A stretch of 64,000 nucleotides of DNA from Diphasiastrum complanatum (Eukaryota > Streptophyta > Lycopodiopsida > Lycopodiales > Lycopodiaceae), in assembly GCA_029204225.1 (NCBI GenBank), contig CM055096.1, positions 77,766,792 to 77,830,791 on the forward strand, written 5' to 3'. Positions 9,833-20,978 of this stretch are shown piece by piece; within the stretch, counting starts at the first letter, position 1, and each line of letters starts with the position of its first letter. Made by a program: the position numbers and the translations under genes. The notes under the pieces were generated by a model that was given only the letters and a program-made list of their open reading frames with translations, searched no databases and was not told where the DNA came from.

Positions 9833-11165
9833 CATGTTTGATTTCCGGAGTGCAGATCCATCAAGATTTATCGTTCTTAGAGATGGACCAAAACATCAAG
9901 TGAATGGTATTGGTTCATTGTGGCTCAACACAAACGGCAGAGACAGACGACTCAAAGATGTTCTGTTCATGCCTACACTACAGTAGGACTTGCTATCAGT
10001 GGCAAGAATAGCTAATGCAAGGATGCGTGTAACGTTCTTAGACGAAGCATGCAACGTTGTTGATGCAAGTACCAGTACTCTGATCACTCAAGGTAGAAGA
10101 AAAGACAATCTATATCACTTGAAGGTGCGCCTACCTGCAGATCAAGTGCATCAGACTCATGATAATTCGCCATATACTCTATGGCACAGGAAACTATGCC
10201 ATATGAATTCAATGGCACTATATCAAGCAAGCCATCATGGAGCAATCATAGGGGTGAGCATCTTGAATGCAACCAGCTCGACGACCTGTGATGCATGTCT
10301 GAAGAGTAGGATGTCAAACTCCCTTTGTCAAGGACTCCTAAGAACGACCAAGATTCTGGAGTTAGTGCATTCTGACATCTGTGGACCTTTCAATGTGATC
10401 TCAGTAGGAGGCTCGAAATATTACATTACCTTTATTGATGATTACAATATATTTGCCAAAGTCTATTTTATTCACAATAAATCAGAAGCATTTGACAAAT
10501 TCACAAAGTATGTGAATTGGACAAAGAAATGCACTAATAATAAAGTGAAGCAGATCAGATTAGATCTGCTTCACTTTATTGTGGTATCATTCACAAAAGG
10601 ACTACATCTTACACACTGCAGCACAACGGTGTTGCAGAAAGAAAGATCAGGACTCTAATGGAAGCTGCCAAATGCATGATGGCCTACTCGAAAGCTCCAA
10701 GAGTGCTATGGGCTGAAGCAGTAGCTACAGCTGTTTACATTCAGCAAGACAGGAAAGTCTGGTGTTCCTCACACGACACACACATGAATTATGGTGGGGT
10801 AGAAAACCCAATCTGACTCACATCTATATCTTTGTTGTGCAACTTATGTACATATTCCTGATAAGCTTCGAAAGAAGCTTGATGAGAAATCTAAACATGG
10901 ATATCTTGTGGGATATGACAATAATTCGTCATACTACAGAGTCTATATGCCAGAGACAAACACAGTGAAGACAGTCAGAGATGTCAAATTTGATGAGAGC
11001 AGAATGATGGCCAATGATGATCCTATCAGTTATGAAGTTTTTGAAAGACAGTACTATAATTTGCCAATTGTGACAAAGGGAGCAGAGGATGAACACTCAG
11101 ATGAAGATGTTCGAGTTGCATCGCATTCGAGTGACAAATCAGATGAAGAAAGTTTTGAGAGATAG
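9833..11165 (+). pseudogene. Element A pre-integrase and integrase
   Basis: The segment from the protease flap to integrase reads SLWLNTNGR, then D-L-L-S-V-A-R. The HHCC zinc domain is complete at 10180-10310 (LWHRKLCHMN ... C-D-A-C-L-K-S). The core starts with L-V-H-S-D-I-C-G-P-F at about 10360. At 10539-10580 the second acidic block is destroyed by an 18-bp hairpin insertion with deletion. Coding resumes out of frame around 10600 (H-N-G-V-A-E-R-K), then the C-terminal W-W-G-R-K-P-N domain near 10790 and the V-K-F-D-E-S region at 10980. Several frameshifts are present. Confidence 0.8.
10539..10580. repeat. Perfect 18-bp hairpin inside element A integrase
   Basis: AATAAAGTGAAGCAGATC (10539-10556) is followed by AGATTA and the exact reverse complement GATCTGCTTCACTTTATT (10563-10580). 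The left arm is normal integrase coding sequence (K-V-K-Q-I-R). The right arm replaces the D-H-G-G-E-Y block seen in family K. This looks like a local template switch that copied the left arm in inverse. Confidence 0.9.
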
Positions 11166-11518
11166 CCTACTACTACGATACCTGTAAACCAAAATGGTTC
11201 CGGACCTAGCAGAGTAGATAAAGGTAAAGGCATTGCAGTTCCAGGAGGATCTCCTAGAAAGTCGACAAGACAACAAAAAGTGCCAGCAAGATATGTGTCA
11301 GACAGCTCAGCTTCTACATCAGAAGCATTCTCTGGATTCAGTGGTGAACCACATACATTCGAGGAAACAATTGAATGTCCAGGGAAGGACAAATGAATCC
11401 AAGCCATGAATGAGAAGATGGAATTCATGAGGAAGAACCAGGTATGGACGTTGCAACCATTACCAGATAAGCGAAAGACTGTAAAATACAAGTGGGTATA
11501 CAAGCTGAAGTATGGGCT
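11166..11518 (+). pseudogene. Element A linker and truncated RT start
   Basis: A Ser/Pro-rich linker (S-T-R-Q-Q-K-V-P-A-R-Y motif) leads to the RT N-terminus at 11406-11518 with the diagnostic N-Q-V-W-T-L-Q-P-L-P and K-Y-K-W-V-Y-K-L-K-Y-G. RT ends abruptly after that motif and joins LTR sequence at AGAAAAGACA (11519-11528). Compared with A', all remaining RT and RNase H (over 1.3 kb) are deleted. Confidence 0.85.
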
Positions 11519-12603
11519 AGAAAAGACACACGAAACAAAAATGTTCGCGAACAATTTCCTGACACACGACACGAAATTGTTTTGCGACACAAAATCATTC
11601 TTGCTCCATGAACGACCAAGAAGATCAACCAAGTACTAAGGGGTACAAGTATTTGATCAGACATCATGACATAATCAAAAGTACTCTAGAACATGGCTAA
11701 TCTACCACTCTTGTAATTCGTGATTAGTTGTAGATGTTTAATCTTTCTGATCTAGAAGTTACACGACGCGACACGAAAAAGTTTGTGAGCTATATACTTT
11801 CTGCTTGATGCATAATATTGTAAGACAAAAATATACAAAATACATGTTCGCCTGTGAGCGAGACAATTTTGTAAGAGGATCAGCAGGTCCAAAAGTCTGC
11901 TAGTAAGCGAGACATTATTTGTGAGAGAATTGTATTTCTCTCACACCAATGCACTATGTGGATCTGTCGCACAGTGCTTGAAATCAGAAGATCAATAGAT
12001 AATATTGTAGCTATTATGCGCATATTATTCTGAGTGATTGTATGATCTTGAATGAATATTTGTCTGCTACTATTTGTGTATCTGATTCACTTGTTTATTC
12101 AATTCTGCACATTGGTTTGATTTTGTTGAATGCTATAATAATCTATAACGTAGATCAGCAGTATCTGTCTACATTCTGGAGAATTGTAGGAATGATATAG
12201 CCGGCAGTGCCCAACAATCATATCTGAATTCCACACGAACTGATTTTGTTCACGAATGCTTTCGCTTCGTTGCGCTTCGCGATCACTTGGCTACAAGCGT
12301 AAATCAATCTTAGTACTCATTCAAGTTTCGTTTCGTTTCGTTTCGTTTCATCTCGTTTCGTTTCGTTTCATTTTGTTTCGTCTCATTGTAGAGCCTGATT
12401 GATCTTTTCATGAATTCTTCTCTTTTGTCTAGTTTCGCTTCATTTCATTTCGTTGTAGAGCTTGACTGGATCGTGAATTCTTCTCGAGCAGAAATTATTC
12501 GTGATCAGAACAATTTTCGCGAAATGTTCGAGATATTTTTATTAGTTCGTTACCAGAATTTTACTGGAATTTTGAATTTGCACAATTTGCACACTTTCCA
12601 TCA
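11519..12603 (+). repeat. 3' LTR of element A, 5'-truncated
   Basis: The sequence matches 1881-2918 and adds a further 60 bp that ends CACACTTTCCATCA before the CTTTA duplication. It lacks the first 59 LTR bases because of the RT-to-LTR deletion. A (TTTCG)n microsatellite lies at about 12325-12384, with more of the same motif to 12460. Confidence 0.85.
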
Positions 12604-12608
12604 CTTTA
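12604..12608 (+). repeat. Target-site duplication of element A, right (CTTTA)
   Basis: CTTTA is followed by TCCATAGTTCAAAGG, matching the uninterrupted inverted X copy at 31095-31119. Confidence 0.85.
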
Positions 12609-14162
12609 TCCATAGTTCAAAGGAGACAAATGAGTGAGGTATGCTTTTTCCTTCTTTCTTGCTTCATTAAAAGCAGAAAATGAGAGTTAGACCATCGCTG
12701 CTGCCAACGTGGAGGTCTTCACTGCTATAAGTGCTGATCATGAAGAAGTGAGACCATCGCTATCATAACTATCTGGATCGTGGAGGTCACTATCGTATTT
12801 CACTCACTAACCATCATCAAGTTAGATAGCAGCTACTCAACACGTACGGATACTGATCAAGAGTATGGAGGATAGCTGAAAGAGCGCTGATCCAGGGCCA
12901 ATCTATGCAATAATGAATCAACTTATCCACACTTTCTAGCGATGGAGGTCCGTGAGCAGGCAATGATGATTGTCAGGAAATCTGTCAACAAAGATATTTC
13001 ATAGTAGAAAAGATCGAGATGACCATCTAGAAGACAACGTTCAACACCTATCAACTCTGAAGACAACTTCAATCAACGATCGCTATTGTACATTGATATC
13101 TGATGCAACAATTGATTCTGGGTGTTGGAAAGCACCGCATCAAATTTGAGATCGTTTTCTACAACTGCTTATCGCATATTTGAAGTTCTCCATCATGTGT
13201 TTCCAATTAATTGCCACTGAAAAGATGGAAAAGCAATTCTCCCTACCTACATCTGATCAAGAACGGAATTTTGATGTTTAACTGCTGAACAGAGAGCGCT
13301 GCACATGTATGCTTATTCTAGCATCAAAAAGAAAATTCTCTGCTACAATCTTTGTTACTTCATCTAGCACCATCGCAGACCTGCAACCAAAGTAAAAGAC
13401 ACCTCCAGTGCACCATCACTGTTGAAAGTTTCTCATGCATGCTATTTGGGCGCTGGTTGAGGATGATGAGTATAGTTCAGAGCTCCATCGATGTTTAATT
13501 CTGACAGAACTTTCTGAGTATATGTTACTTGAGTTCCTTCAACACGGTTGAGTGCTGGACTCTAACTAACAGATTGAGAACTGCTTTCTGAGGTCTGTTG
13601 TGGTGGATTAATTCTAAGATACCAAGACTACCCACTCTGGAGCTCAGACCACCACTGCCTCTAACTAGTCTACGGATCTCCAATGTTGTCAAAAGAATCA
13701 TCATTGCCTCAAAATCATTAAAGCTGAGTGTTGTGGCTAACTGAGTCAGAAGCAAAGAAGAGTTGCCTCGCTGCAGCTGGACTTATCAGGGTACTAAATC
13801 ACACCTCCTACTTACAATGGCTATATAGGCTTGCTGCCTGCTTATGGCCCAGCTCCAAGCCATGATGCAGTTCCATATGGAATTCTACCACTTATCTGTG
13901 AACTATTATCCGTACTCCTGAGTGATAGCAGCTCTACAACCACAACCCGTGACTGAGATTTCCCTATTCAAGCAGTCGGTGACTCAACACTTTGATGGTA
14001 AGTACTTCACTTCTATACTTTCCAGTATCGTGTGAATTAATGTACATGCAATCTGATTATCAACATGTATAGTCTCTTTCGTTTTATCAAGAGCGAACAT
14101 TTTCATTTCTTAAAAATTTAGATGTTTTTACGAAGAGAAAATTTTTCTTATTTTAAGAAAGT
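12609..14162 (+). repeat. Repeat X, inner left part
   Basis: This noncoding segment is the reverse complement of about 29808-31114, as seen in blocks at 12680-12830, 13200-13500, 13560-13990 and 13995-14158. It ends at TTATTTTAAGAAAG, where the right copy continues for another 0.8 kb before its LTR F. I interpret X as the 3' internal region of the element whose LTR is F, because in the right copy a purine tract separates X from LTR F. No protein is recognised. Confidence 0.7.
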
Positions 14163-14657
14163 CGAAATATTCCCTATGCACAATTACCATACTTGAGTAT
14201 TACAATACTTATTGGCGAAAAATTGCTTACATTCATTGGATTGTGTCAATCCTTGGTGCTAAACATCTAGGGGAGATCCTTAGATCTCGTGAACCGCTTA
14301 TTTTACCTATCCTCAACTACGAACGAATAAGAGACGTAACCATTTTAGTACTCTTCTGAATCATTATATGTCATGTCTAAAGGTTCAGTCAGTACTAGGT
14401 TTTTAAGATGTTTTATACTCTACTGACCTCATAGAATGACGCAAAGAAATTTGACGATTCAATAGTCGATCTCCTTGCAATCATACTTTTGAGAGCCTAG
14501 AAAACTCTCATTGATTGGGGAGTATGGGGTGATTAGGATGACCCCCAGGGTTGGAAGCGGTAATAGACCCTAGTCACTTGCGTAAGGGCAGTGTGGGCCC
14601 TTTTACTCGTTGGGGCTTTCTGGCGGGACCAATCCCCTGTCGGAAAAATACCTAACA
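14163..14657 (+). repeat. LTR F, left copy (5'-truncated)
   Basis: This segment is the reverse complement of 28489-28981, from GAAATATTCCCTATGCAC to GGAAAAATACCTAACA. The right copy extends about 40 bp further to TGTCTATGAG, so this copy lost its first bases together with about 0.8 kb of preceding internal sequence. The end reads CCTAACA, giving TGT...ACA termini with the right copy. Confidence 0.75.
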
Positions 14658-14879
14658 AAGGGCCCCAATTCTCTTATAGTCACAGTTAACTTATGGGTTG
14701 TCGATCTTCTGATTCCTAGCGTGGACACGCTACTCGAGACCAATCGTGGGCATGACATTAGATATTTGGAAATCTTCTATTTCTAAAAGTTAGGTGGGGG
14801 TAGGTGGCTCTTACTAAGTACTTGCAATATGGACTTGTGATTTATTTATTTTTCTTCCTCCCTTATTCAAGTTATGTCC
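14658..14879. other. Junction between LTR F and chromovirus D
   Basis: No coding sequence is visible. On the - strand the part next to the chromodomain reads AATAAGGGAGGAAGAAAAA (about 14850-14875), a likely polypurine tract for element D. No matching D LTR can be identified to its left. Confidence 0.4.
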
Positions 14880-15318
14880 TCAGAACTTAAAACTAGGGAA
14901 GTTCTTCATTAAGCTCCCTTCATGTTCCTTGGAATCATCATCGTCTGTGCAACCCTTCCATAAAACTAGATGCTCGGTAGCTATATGAATTCTCAAAAAT
15001 TTAGTTCTTGTATCCAAGATCTTTTCGGGTTCAAGTCGAGACACACTCGATGATTCATCCAACAAATCCAATTGGTTTCCATAACCAATATGCTTTTCTT
15101 CACGTAGACTCTTAGGATGCACTTGAGTTTCTTTTGGGAGGTCCAATTGGTAAGCTAAGGATATGATCTTTTTCAAGATCTGATACGGTCCTCTTTATAA
15201 CTAGGGGACAATTTGTAATGCTTGTTGGTATGCATTACACTAGAATCCTTCAAGATTTTTCAATACACCCCCATTTGAAAGTCTCGATGCGATTATTTCA
15301 GATTTAGCATAATGTTGG
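14880..15318 (-). pseudogene. Chromovirus D integrase C-terminus and chromodomain
   Basis: This Ty3/gypsy fragment ends in a chromodomain: E-P-E-K-I-L-D-T-R, then H-L-V-L-W-K-G and the acidic D-D-D-D-S-x-E, very close to the intact motif order of element E at 15864-16121. The aromatic cage residue after the acidic run (usually D-S-W-E) is replaced by Lys here. Upstream sequence to 15318 is the diverged integrase tail. The element is cut at 15318 by element E and continues at 21496. Confidence 0.75.
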
Positions 15319-15835
15319 TAAAACGTCCCCCAGGACTCCCAATCGAGATAGAGCTTCCTAGAACATCAAAGAGAGGATTGCAGTAGATGAAACCGTCCCA
15401 ACCAAACCTAGACCATCCGATCTAGCCCCTGAGCAATCAAGGAGAAAGGCAAGCCACAGGAAGAGCGCTTCACAGACTGACAGCATAATGGTCGCAGACT
15501 CTTCCATGATCCTCATAGACACTGGTGAGAGTATATATAGAGATATAGCCAACCCCACCTGCCCATGCACTGAATCCACATGGAAGTACTCTAACTGATC
15601 ATGCCTAACTCCCATGCATGTCCACTGCATGTAGGTACCCCTAACTCATAATAGCAAAGACCCATGCATAGACACAGTGCATGTACATCCTATCCCATAC
15701 TAGGATGCAACACACATGCCTATACTGCATGCAGGCATAGCCTAAGGTCCTACTTAGCTATTACCCAAATTAGGCCTGGCCCCTACATCTAAGGTAGCCC
15801 CCTAATGGTACAAACCCCCCATTAGGGCCGTAACA
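15319..15835 (-). repeat. 3' LTR of chromovirus E
   Basis: On the + strand it reads TAAAACGTCCCCCAGG to GGGCCGTAACA; on the element strand it starts TGTTACGGCCC. It pairs with 20979-21495 at equal length. It is rich in CATGCATG-type motifs (about 15600-15750). Confidence 0.9.
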
Positions 15836-15851
15836 TACCTCCCCCCTTATT
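15836..15851 (-). promoter_or_regulatory. Polypurine tract of chromovirus E
   Basis: The - strand reads AATAAGGGGGGAGGTA directly before the TGTTACGG start of the 3' LTR. This is the expected primer for plus-strand synthesis. Confidence 0.8.
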
Positions 15852-15863
15852 TTAGTTTTGTCC

Positions 15864-16365
15864 TCAGAACTCAAAGTCCGGGAAACTCTTTCTTAGATTA
15901 CCTTCTAATTCCCAAGAATCCTCATCATCAGAATATCCTTTCCAATGAACCAGATGCTCAATAACATCCCGATTTCGTAATCGCTTGGATCTTGTATCAA
16001 GAATCTTTTCGGGTTCTAAAGGAATCCTCTCAGATAAGTCTTCAAATGAATCTAGACTTTTACCAGAACCAAGGTAATCCCTCACATGTGAACTCATCTC
16101 TAGACGATTAACATGGAACATGGAATGAGACTTGATTCCCTCTTGTAATCCTATCTGGTAAAAGATTATTCAAGATACAATATGGTCCACAATAACGAGC
16201 AGACAACTTGTAATGTTTCCCAGTACTCATTACCTTAGAATCCTTCAGAATTCTAAGATACACCCAATCTCCAACTTGAAACTCTCGAGGCGATCTTTTC
16301 ATATTAGTAGAATGTCTTACCCGATCCTGGGCACTTAGAACATTTTCATGTGCTAACTGTAACAT
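15864..16365 (-). pseudogene. Chromovirus E integrase C-terminus with chromodomain
   Basis: Two overlapping frames (16365-16108 and 16121-15864) together give the integrase C-terminal domain, with the F-Q-V-G-D-W-V-Y-L-R motif and L-S-A-R-Y-C-G-P-Y, then H-V-N-R-L and a chromodomain: E-P-E-K-I-L-D-T-R, H-L-V-H-W-K-G-Y, D-D-E-D-S-W-E, ending F-P-D-F-E-F. The chromodomain keeps the W-x6-D-S-W-E pattern. One frameshift lies between the two domains (about 16108-16121). Chromodomains are thought to direct integration to heterochromatin. Confidence 0.85.
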
Positions 16366-18900
16366 TTATTGCATTTCACACAAGAAATCCACTACTTTCT
16401 GAACTTTAATCGACTCAGTTTCAACCGTTATCAGAGATCTAGGTTGAAATCCATACATAAGCATAAACGCTCTATATATAATAGCCAAATACTTAATAAC
16501 TCAATCAATGGAAGATATCTTATCCAACGAGATTGCCATAAGGAGACTGATGCACAAATCATCCAACCTTACCAGTCACATTACCCTCTCTTGAAAGTCA
16601 AATATAGACTGGAACTTGAACTATGATTCGTCAATCATTATTCACCGGATTCTTATTCTATACTTGAAAATAAGAGAACGTGAATGTAACTACTCTTAAA
16701 GACATGAGAGTTGCTCCACAAAAATCCTTTCCACTAGAAAAGTTCCCGATTTATGTGAACCTACTCTCTATACAATGTCAATAAGTCAAAGTTCCATGCA
16801 GAATACATCTAGATCTCAATACTCTTAAGTTCTGATCTAAAATAACTTAAGATCAATTAACTTCATTTAAGAAGCCATGGGCTTTTGGTTCCACCAATTA
16901 TCCAACTCCAATTGAGTTTCCAGGACAATTTATTTTCAAACAAAAATAATTAGAACCAAAAGTTTCTACATATCTTATGTAAATCACCCATTACCTGAGT
17001 CACAAAATAACTCATAATGGCTATGACTTACAAGCAATACAACTTATGTACAATATCAATAGATAAAGATTTTTTGTAGACTTCTCCAATAACTCAAACG
17101 CTTACACTATAGTCTATACTGGAATAAACATAACCAATTTAGTTGACCGGTCAACTATGACCCAAATTGCACTATTCTTGTTCATTCGTACACAGTAAAC
17201 CAACTACAAAATCCATCAAGATACTATCCCATCATTTAATAGGATTATCTAATGGATGCAACAGCCTACCAGCCTTCACGCAATCAGCATTACTCCACTG
17301 GCACTGTTATCAATTCAACACATAAGATTCTATGAAAGGTATTAACTTTGGCCAAAAGAAATCCTCCGTACCAAATCTATGCACCAAGAGAGAAATTGTC
17401 ATAAGACACTTCTCAACAATATGTCTATGTTTCCTGACTAGTTTATGCATGCAAATAAACTCAGTCCAATGATCTCATAGTGAATTCACAGGATTAAGAA
17501 TTTGCGCGAAAACACATGATCCCACTATGAATCATTACATAGCATATCTCCACAGACCATACCCAATCTGTATATATTAGATGCCTAACTGAGAATCCTG
17601 TAACCCAGTTATCATGAGAAAGACTATCTCTCAAAAAGTGCTTTTTCCTTGTATGAGAAACCAAAATCTCAATCAAATATTTATTCCCAAAACAACATAT
17701 CATTTGCCAAAAAATTCTTTCTTTGCATCAACTCTTAGTTCTCACAACTCAAGTTGATCAAACCAACAAGGAACCACCTAAACAATCCTTTCTTGTAATA
17801 GGATCACCTAATACCAACCTGACTAGTTCATAGTTAGTGACTTCCTATTCATACAAGAATTACTTAAGAAATTTTCCCATATATCTTCTAACTGGATTTC
17901 TTAACAATCCTTAGAAGATTCCAACAGCATCCATAATATCCTATCAATTCTAATTCAAAATCAAGTCCTTCATCTATATACATTACGGATTCAATCTAGA
18001 ATCAATAATATAGATGTTTTTCCCCAGGCAACTTCCTATCAATTACTTCTCCCCCTTTTAACAGGAAACTCCACAAGTTTCTAAAAAAAGTCATATCACA
18101 CCAGATACAGTCTAGGAGAAGTCTTACTGAAGATCCACTGAACCGGACAAGTCGATAGCAAATGTTGCATCAACTGACTCCAAGACAGTTAATGACCCAA
18201 CATACTAGCATAACAACTTATCCAAAGGTATTCTTCTTTGATAATAGAAACCATTACCTCTTGGGAAACCGACTTGAATAGATCAGAAAAGGATTCGCAC
18301 ATGGATCAATGAATTGTTCCCAATTAGTTATCCATGAATACCATTGTTAGTCTATGGAAAATTATTTAACCTTCCATGCACTATCATCCAAGGAACTCAG
18401 GTAGATACTTCACCTTCCAAGGAATTACATGAAATCGGGTTGTTAGATTCAAAAAAAAGAAATTTTCAAATATATAAGATAGCACTCAGGGTTCCCTATT
18501 TTGCGATTTGAGATATCCACAAAGAGGTCATGACCAATACCTCAACAATTCCTACAAAAAAAACCCTCTTGTGACCCATAGCAATTGGCATCTCTCAAGT
18601 CATACAAGCTTTACTATGGTCACACTGATCAGTTAGTTTCAAATCATCTCTTTGGAATCGCCTGCGTCCCATACCACAGGTTCTTCCTCCAAGATGATCG
18701 TCCACTTTCCGATCAACAATCCAAAAATCAATTGATTTCATTGGAACTCACAAAATCTTCAGAGATTCACTCACAATCTCAAGATTCAATAAATGATTCA
18801 GGTAGCTTAAGAATCCATTTACCGGTACTATGTCAAGTTTCCAGGAATTACTAAATTCCAACTTCATAGTACAAATTCCAACTTACGTCTCTTTCCCACT
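16366..18900 (-). pseudogene. Chromovirus E degenerate pol
   Basis: On the - strand, broken pieces of integrase are readable in shifting frames: a stretch like L-C-M-D-F-N-L near 16440 corresponds to the usual L-M-Y-G-F-Q-P, and K-W-D-S-I-L-M-D-F-V-V-G-L near 17220 is the start of the integrase core. Stops are frequent. RT and RNase H should lie upstream (17300-18900), but I cannot read them with confidence. Confidence 0.5.
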
Positions 18901-19927
18901 TTTCCGAATTTGTTAGTGACTCAAAAATCCTTTAAGTTGACAGATTTAGAAATTGGAAAGAACAAGCGGAAAGCAAGATCCATTCAAAAGAGAATTTACG
19001 GTTCTATTGTTCTGTTTTCACCTCATTCATTTGGACTTAAATTTATTCTAAAGCTTGGGCCTTTTTGACAGGTTTCTTGGTCAATTTTTGTGAAAGTTTG
19101 GACCCTAGTCACGATTACCCAAAAAAGCAATTGAAAAACAAATATTCACTTCGGACAATAGAAATTCCACAAGGAATTTAGCCTCTTTTTTGCCTGTCTC
19201 CAAGGAATTTCCCTCACTCAAAGGAAGTTGTCCCTTCTAGAAACAAGAGGACCGAAAAAATTTGTTTTGTGTCCAGACCCATACCAGCTCACAAATTGTA
19301 ATACAGTCATTGAATTGCACTTAGTTAATTAGTTGTTACTAATAACTTGCAGTTCAAACTCTAATACAACTTTCATACGCACGAAGGCCACTCAATTGCA
19401 CAAAAAATGAAGTCCATACAGTAACTGCACAAATCCTTTTGCAGAATAAGGGAAAAAACAAAATCAAACAAGAAAACAAACAACTTGTTTCCCAACCAAG
19501 TTTCTAGTTAATAGAACATCACTATTCCATCCGCTATCATTGCTCTGGTGGACTTTGAGTTATGCCCGCTCATAATCACCAGCAATACAGACGAACACAT
19601 TCTAGGACTTTCCATCCTTCGAATAGGTGATGAGGTTTCATTACCAAGCAATGGTGGTTCTGTATCGGCGAAACTTGCCAATAACCCCAATCTCAAGCGT
19701 GAACCAGGTGAAGACCGTGCACCAAACCGGTTCACAATGAGTGCATGGGACACACCACGAACCCCATAAAACCACAAAACTAAGTTTTTTCCACTCCACC
19801 AAATATGCTGCTCATGGAATACCCATATTCGGTGATAAAGCAAAACGTAGCCCACTGCCCATAAACAACCAAAAACCAATTTTTGGATGCCGATCTCAAA
19901 AAAATTCCATGCATGCCAAATACGTGC

Positions 19928-19929
<2 letters not shown>

Positions 19930-19959
<30 letters not shown>

Positions 19960-19960
19960 T
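19930..19960. repeat. Poly-C tract
   Basis: About thirty consecutive C residues, followed by a short T run and a TCTC stretch. Such tracts are slippage-prone and often misassembled, so the length may not be reliable. Confidence 0.9.
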
Positions 19961-20043
19961 TTTTTCTCTCACTCGTCCCACCTCACCTGAGGCCTGGCCC
20001 TCTCGGTCTGCTAGCAGGACAGAAAATCTGCCATAGCTGCCTC

Positions 20044-20045
<2 letters not shown>

Positions 20046-20082
<37 letters not shown>
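20046..20082. repeat. GA dinucleotide microsatellite
   Basis: A (GA)n run of about 18 units follows CTCGC and precedes GTGCGCGCGCGGGAGAG. GA repeats of this kind are common near plant promoters, but no gene start is visible here. Confidence 0.9.
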
Positions 20083-20084
<2 letters not shown>

Positions 20085-20965
20085 CGCGCGCGGGAGAGAG
20101 GATCCGGGTATGGGATCGCCCCACCCCCACGCGCTGACAGGCCAGACTTCGGCCACCCAGCCACTTCCTCCACAACGCTAGACAGCAGCCAAAGATTTTG
20201 GTTTTTTGGCAGCGGACTCCCCAAGAAAATGGCAGCTACAGTTCACAATGGCAACACGTTTTCCATCCCCCTCAGGTCTTGAAGGTTCTGGATTAACCCA
20301 TACAACAAGGGCAGATCACCTATTACAGTCCAGAAGTTATCTCTCGGTTGTTTCCTTACTGCAACATCAGTTTCTTTATAGTTCTTTTTTACACATGCAA
20401 TGCCCTAATTAGCTTCTTCAACACAATTAGTTTTGCATGCTCAGTAAGAAAGTAAAAAACCTACAATAGAAGGCGGTCTCATGAAACTTTGGTAGTCAAT
20501 GTCTGGTTTTAACTTGTTCCACATCTTTCCTTGGTTTCTCTAGGAACTTTTAGGTTTACCAGAACTCACAGATTGCAGATTTATACATAATTTACAGAAT
20601 TCAGAGCATAAATCTACATGCATGCCATTACATGAACTCCAAACCCATTCCATTCCATACCAAGCATAGTTTTTACAAATCAATTTGCAGTAGTTTCAAC
20701 CTATCTTCCACCGAAAAGCAAGATTCCGAAACCACATGCAACCATTAATTTGCACCAAAACTAAAAACTGGAACACAAAAACCAGAAACCACCATTTCAT
20801 GATCAAAATGGGGAATTGAAATCACGGAAACAATGCTAAAAATCCTACCAAATCGATCCAACCAAAATAAGGCAGAATACCTACTTGGAAGACCATCTAT
20901 TTACCGAATTTTCCCGGACCACCCCAAGCTGGTCCACACCAAGCTACTCCATAACTCCGATTGGT

Positions 20966-20978
20966 GCTCTGATACCAA
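20966..20978 (-). promoter_or_regulatory. Primer-binding site of chromovirus E
   Basis: On the - strand TTGGTATCAGAGC follows the LTR end GGACGGTTTA. It contains the full TGGTATCAGAGC complement of initiator tRNA-Met and defines 20979-21495 as the 5' LTR. Confidence 0.9.

Larger units (their letters stand above)
1822..12603 (+). mobile_element. Copia element A, complete ends, interrupted by element B
   Basis: This is a Ty1/copia retrotransposon on the + strand, bounded by TG...CA LTRs and a 5-bp CTTTA duplication. The order is 5' LTR 1822-2918, gag 2982-3839 continuing at 9593, protease about 9740-9830, integrase about 9990-11165, and the start of reverse transcriptase 11406-11518. The rest of RT, all of RNase H and the first 59 bp of the 3' LTR are missing. 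Element B (3840-9587) sits inside gag. A second family member, A', occupies 60986-64000 on the other strand and retains RT and RNase H. As sequenced, A is non-autonomous. Confidence 0.85.
18901..20965 (-). other. Chromovirus E 5' internal region, no gag recognised
   Basis: This 2-kb stretch between degenerate pol and the primer site should hold gag and leader. No gag motif is visible. It contains a GC-rich island (about 19500-20230) unlike its neighbours, with a poly-C run and a GA run. The long - strand open frame across the island depends on those simple repeats and matches nothing I know. Confidence 0.45.

Noticed and set aside
11054-11632. 192-codon - strand open frame opposite element A pol
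   Set aside because: It is the antisense shadow of the linker and RT; the same shadow exists opposite A' at 63181-63618.
19508-20224. 238-codon - strand open frame across the GC-rich island
   Set aside because: It is kept open by poly-C and GA runs, has low-complexity Ser-Leu and Gly stretches, and matches no family I know.
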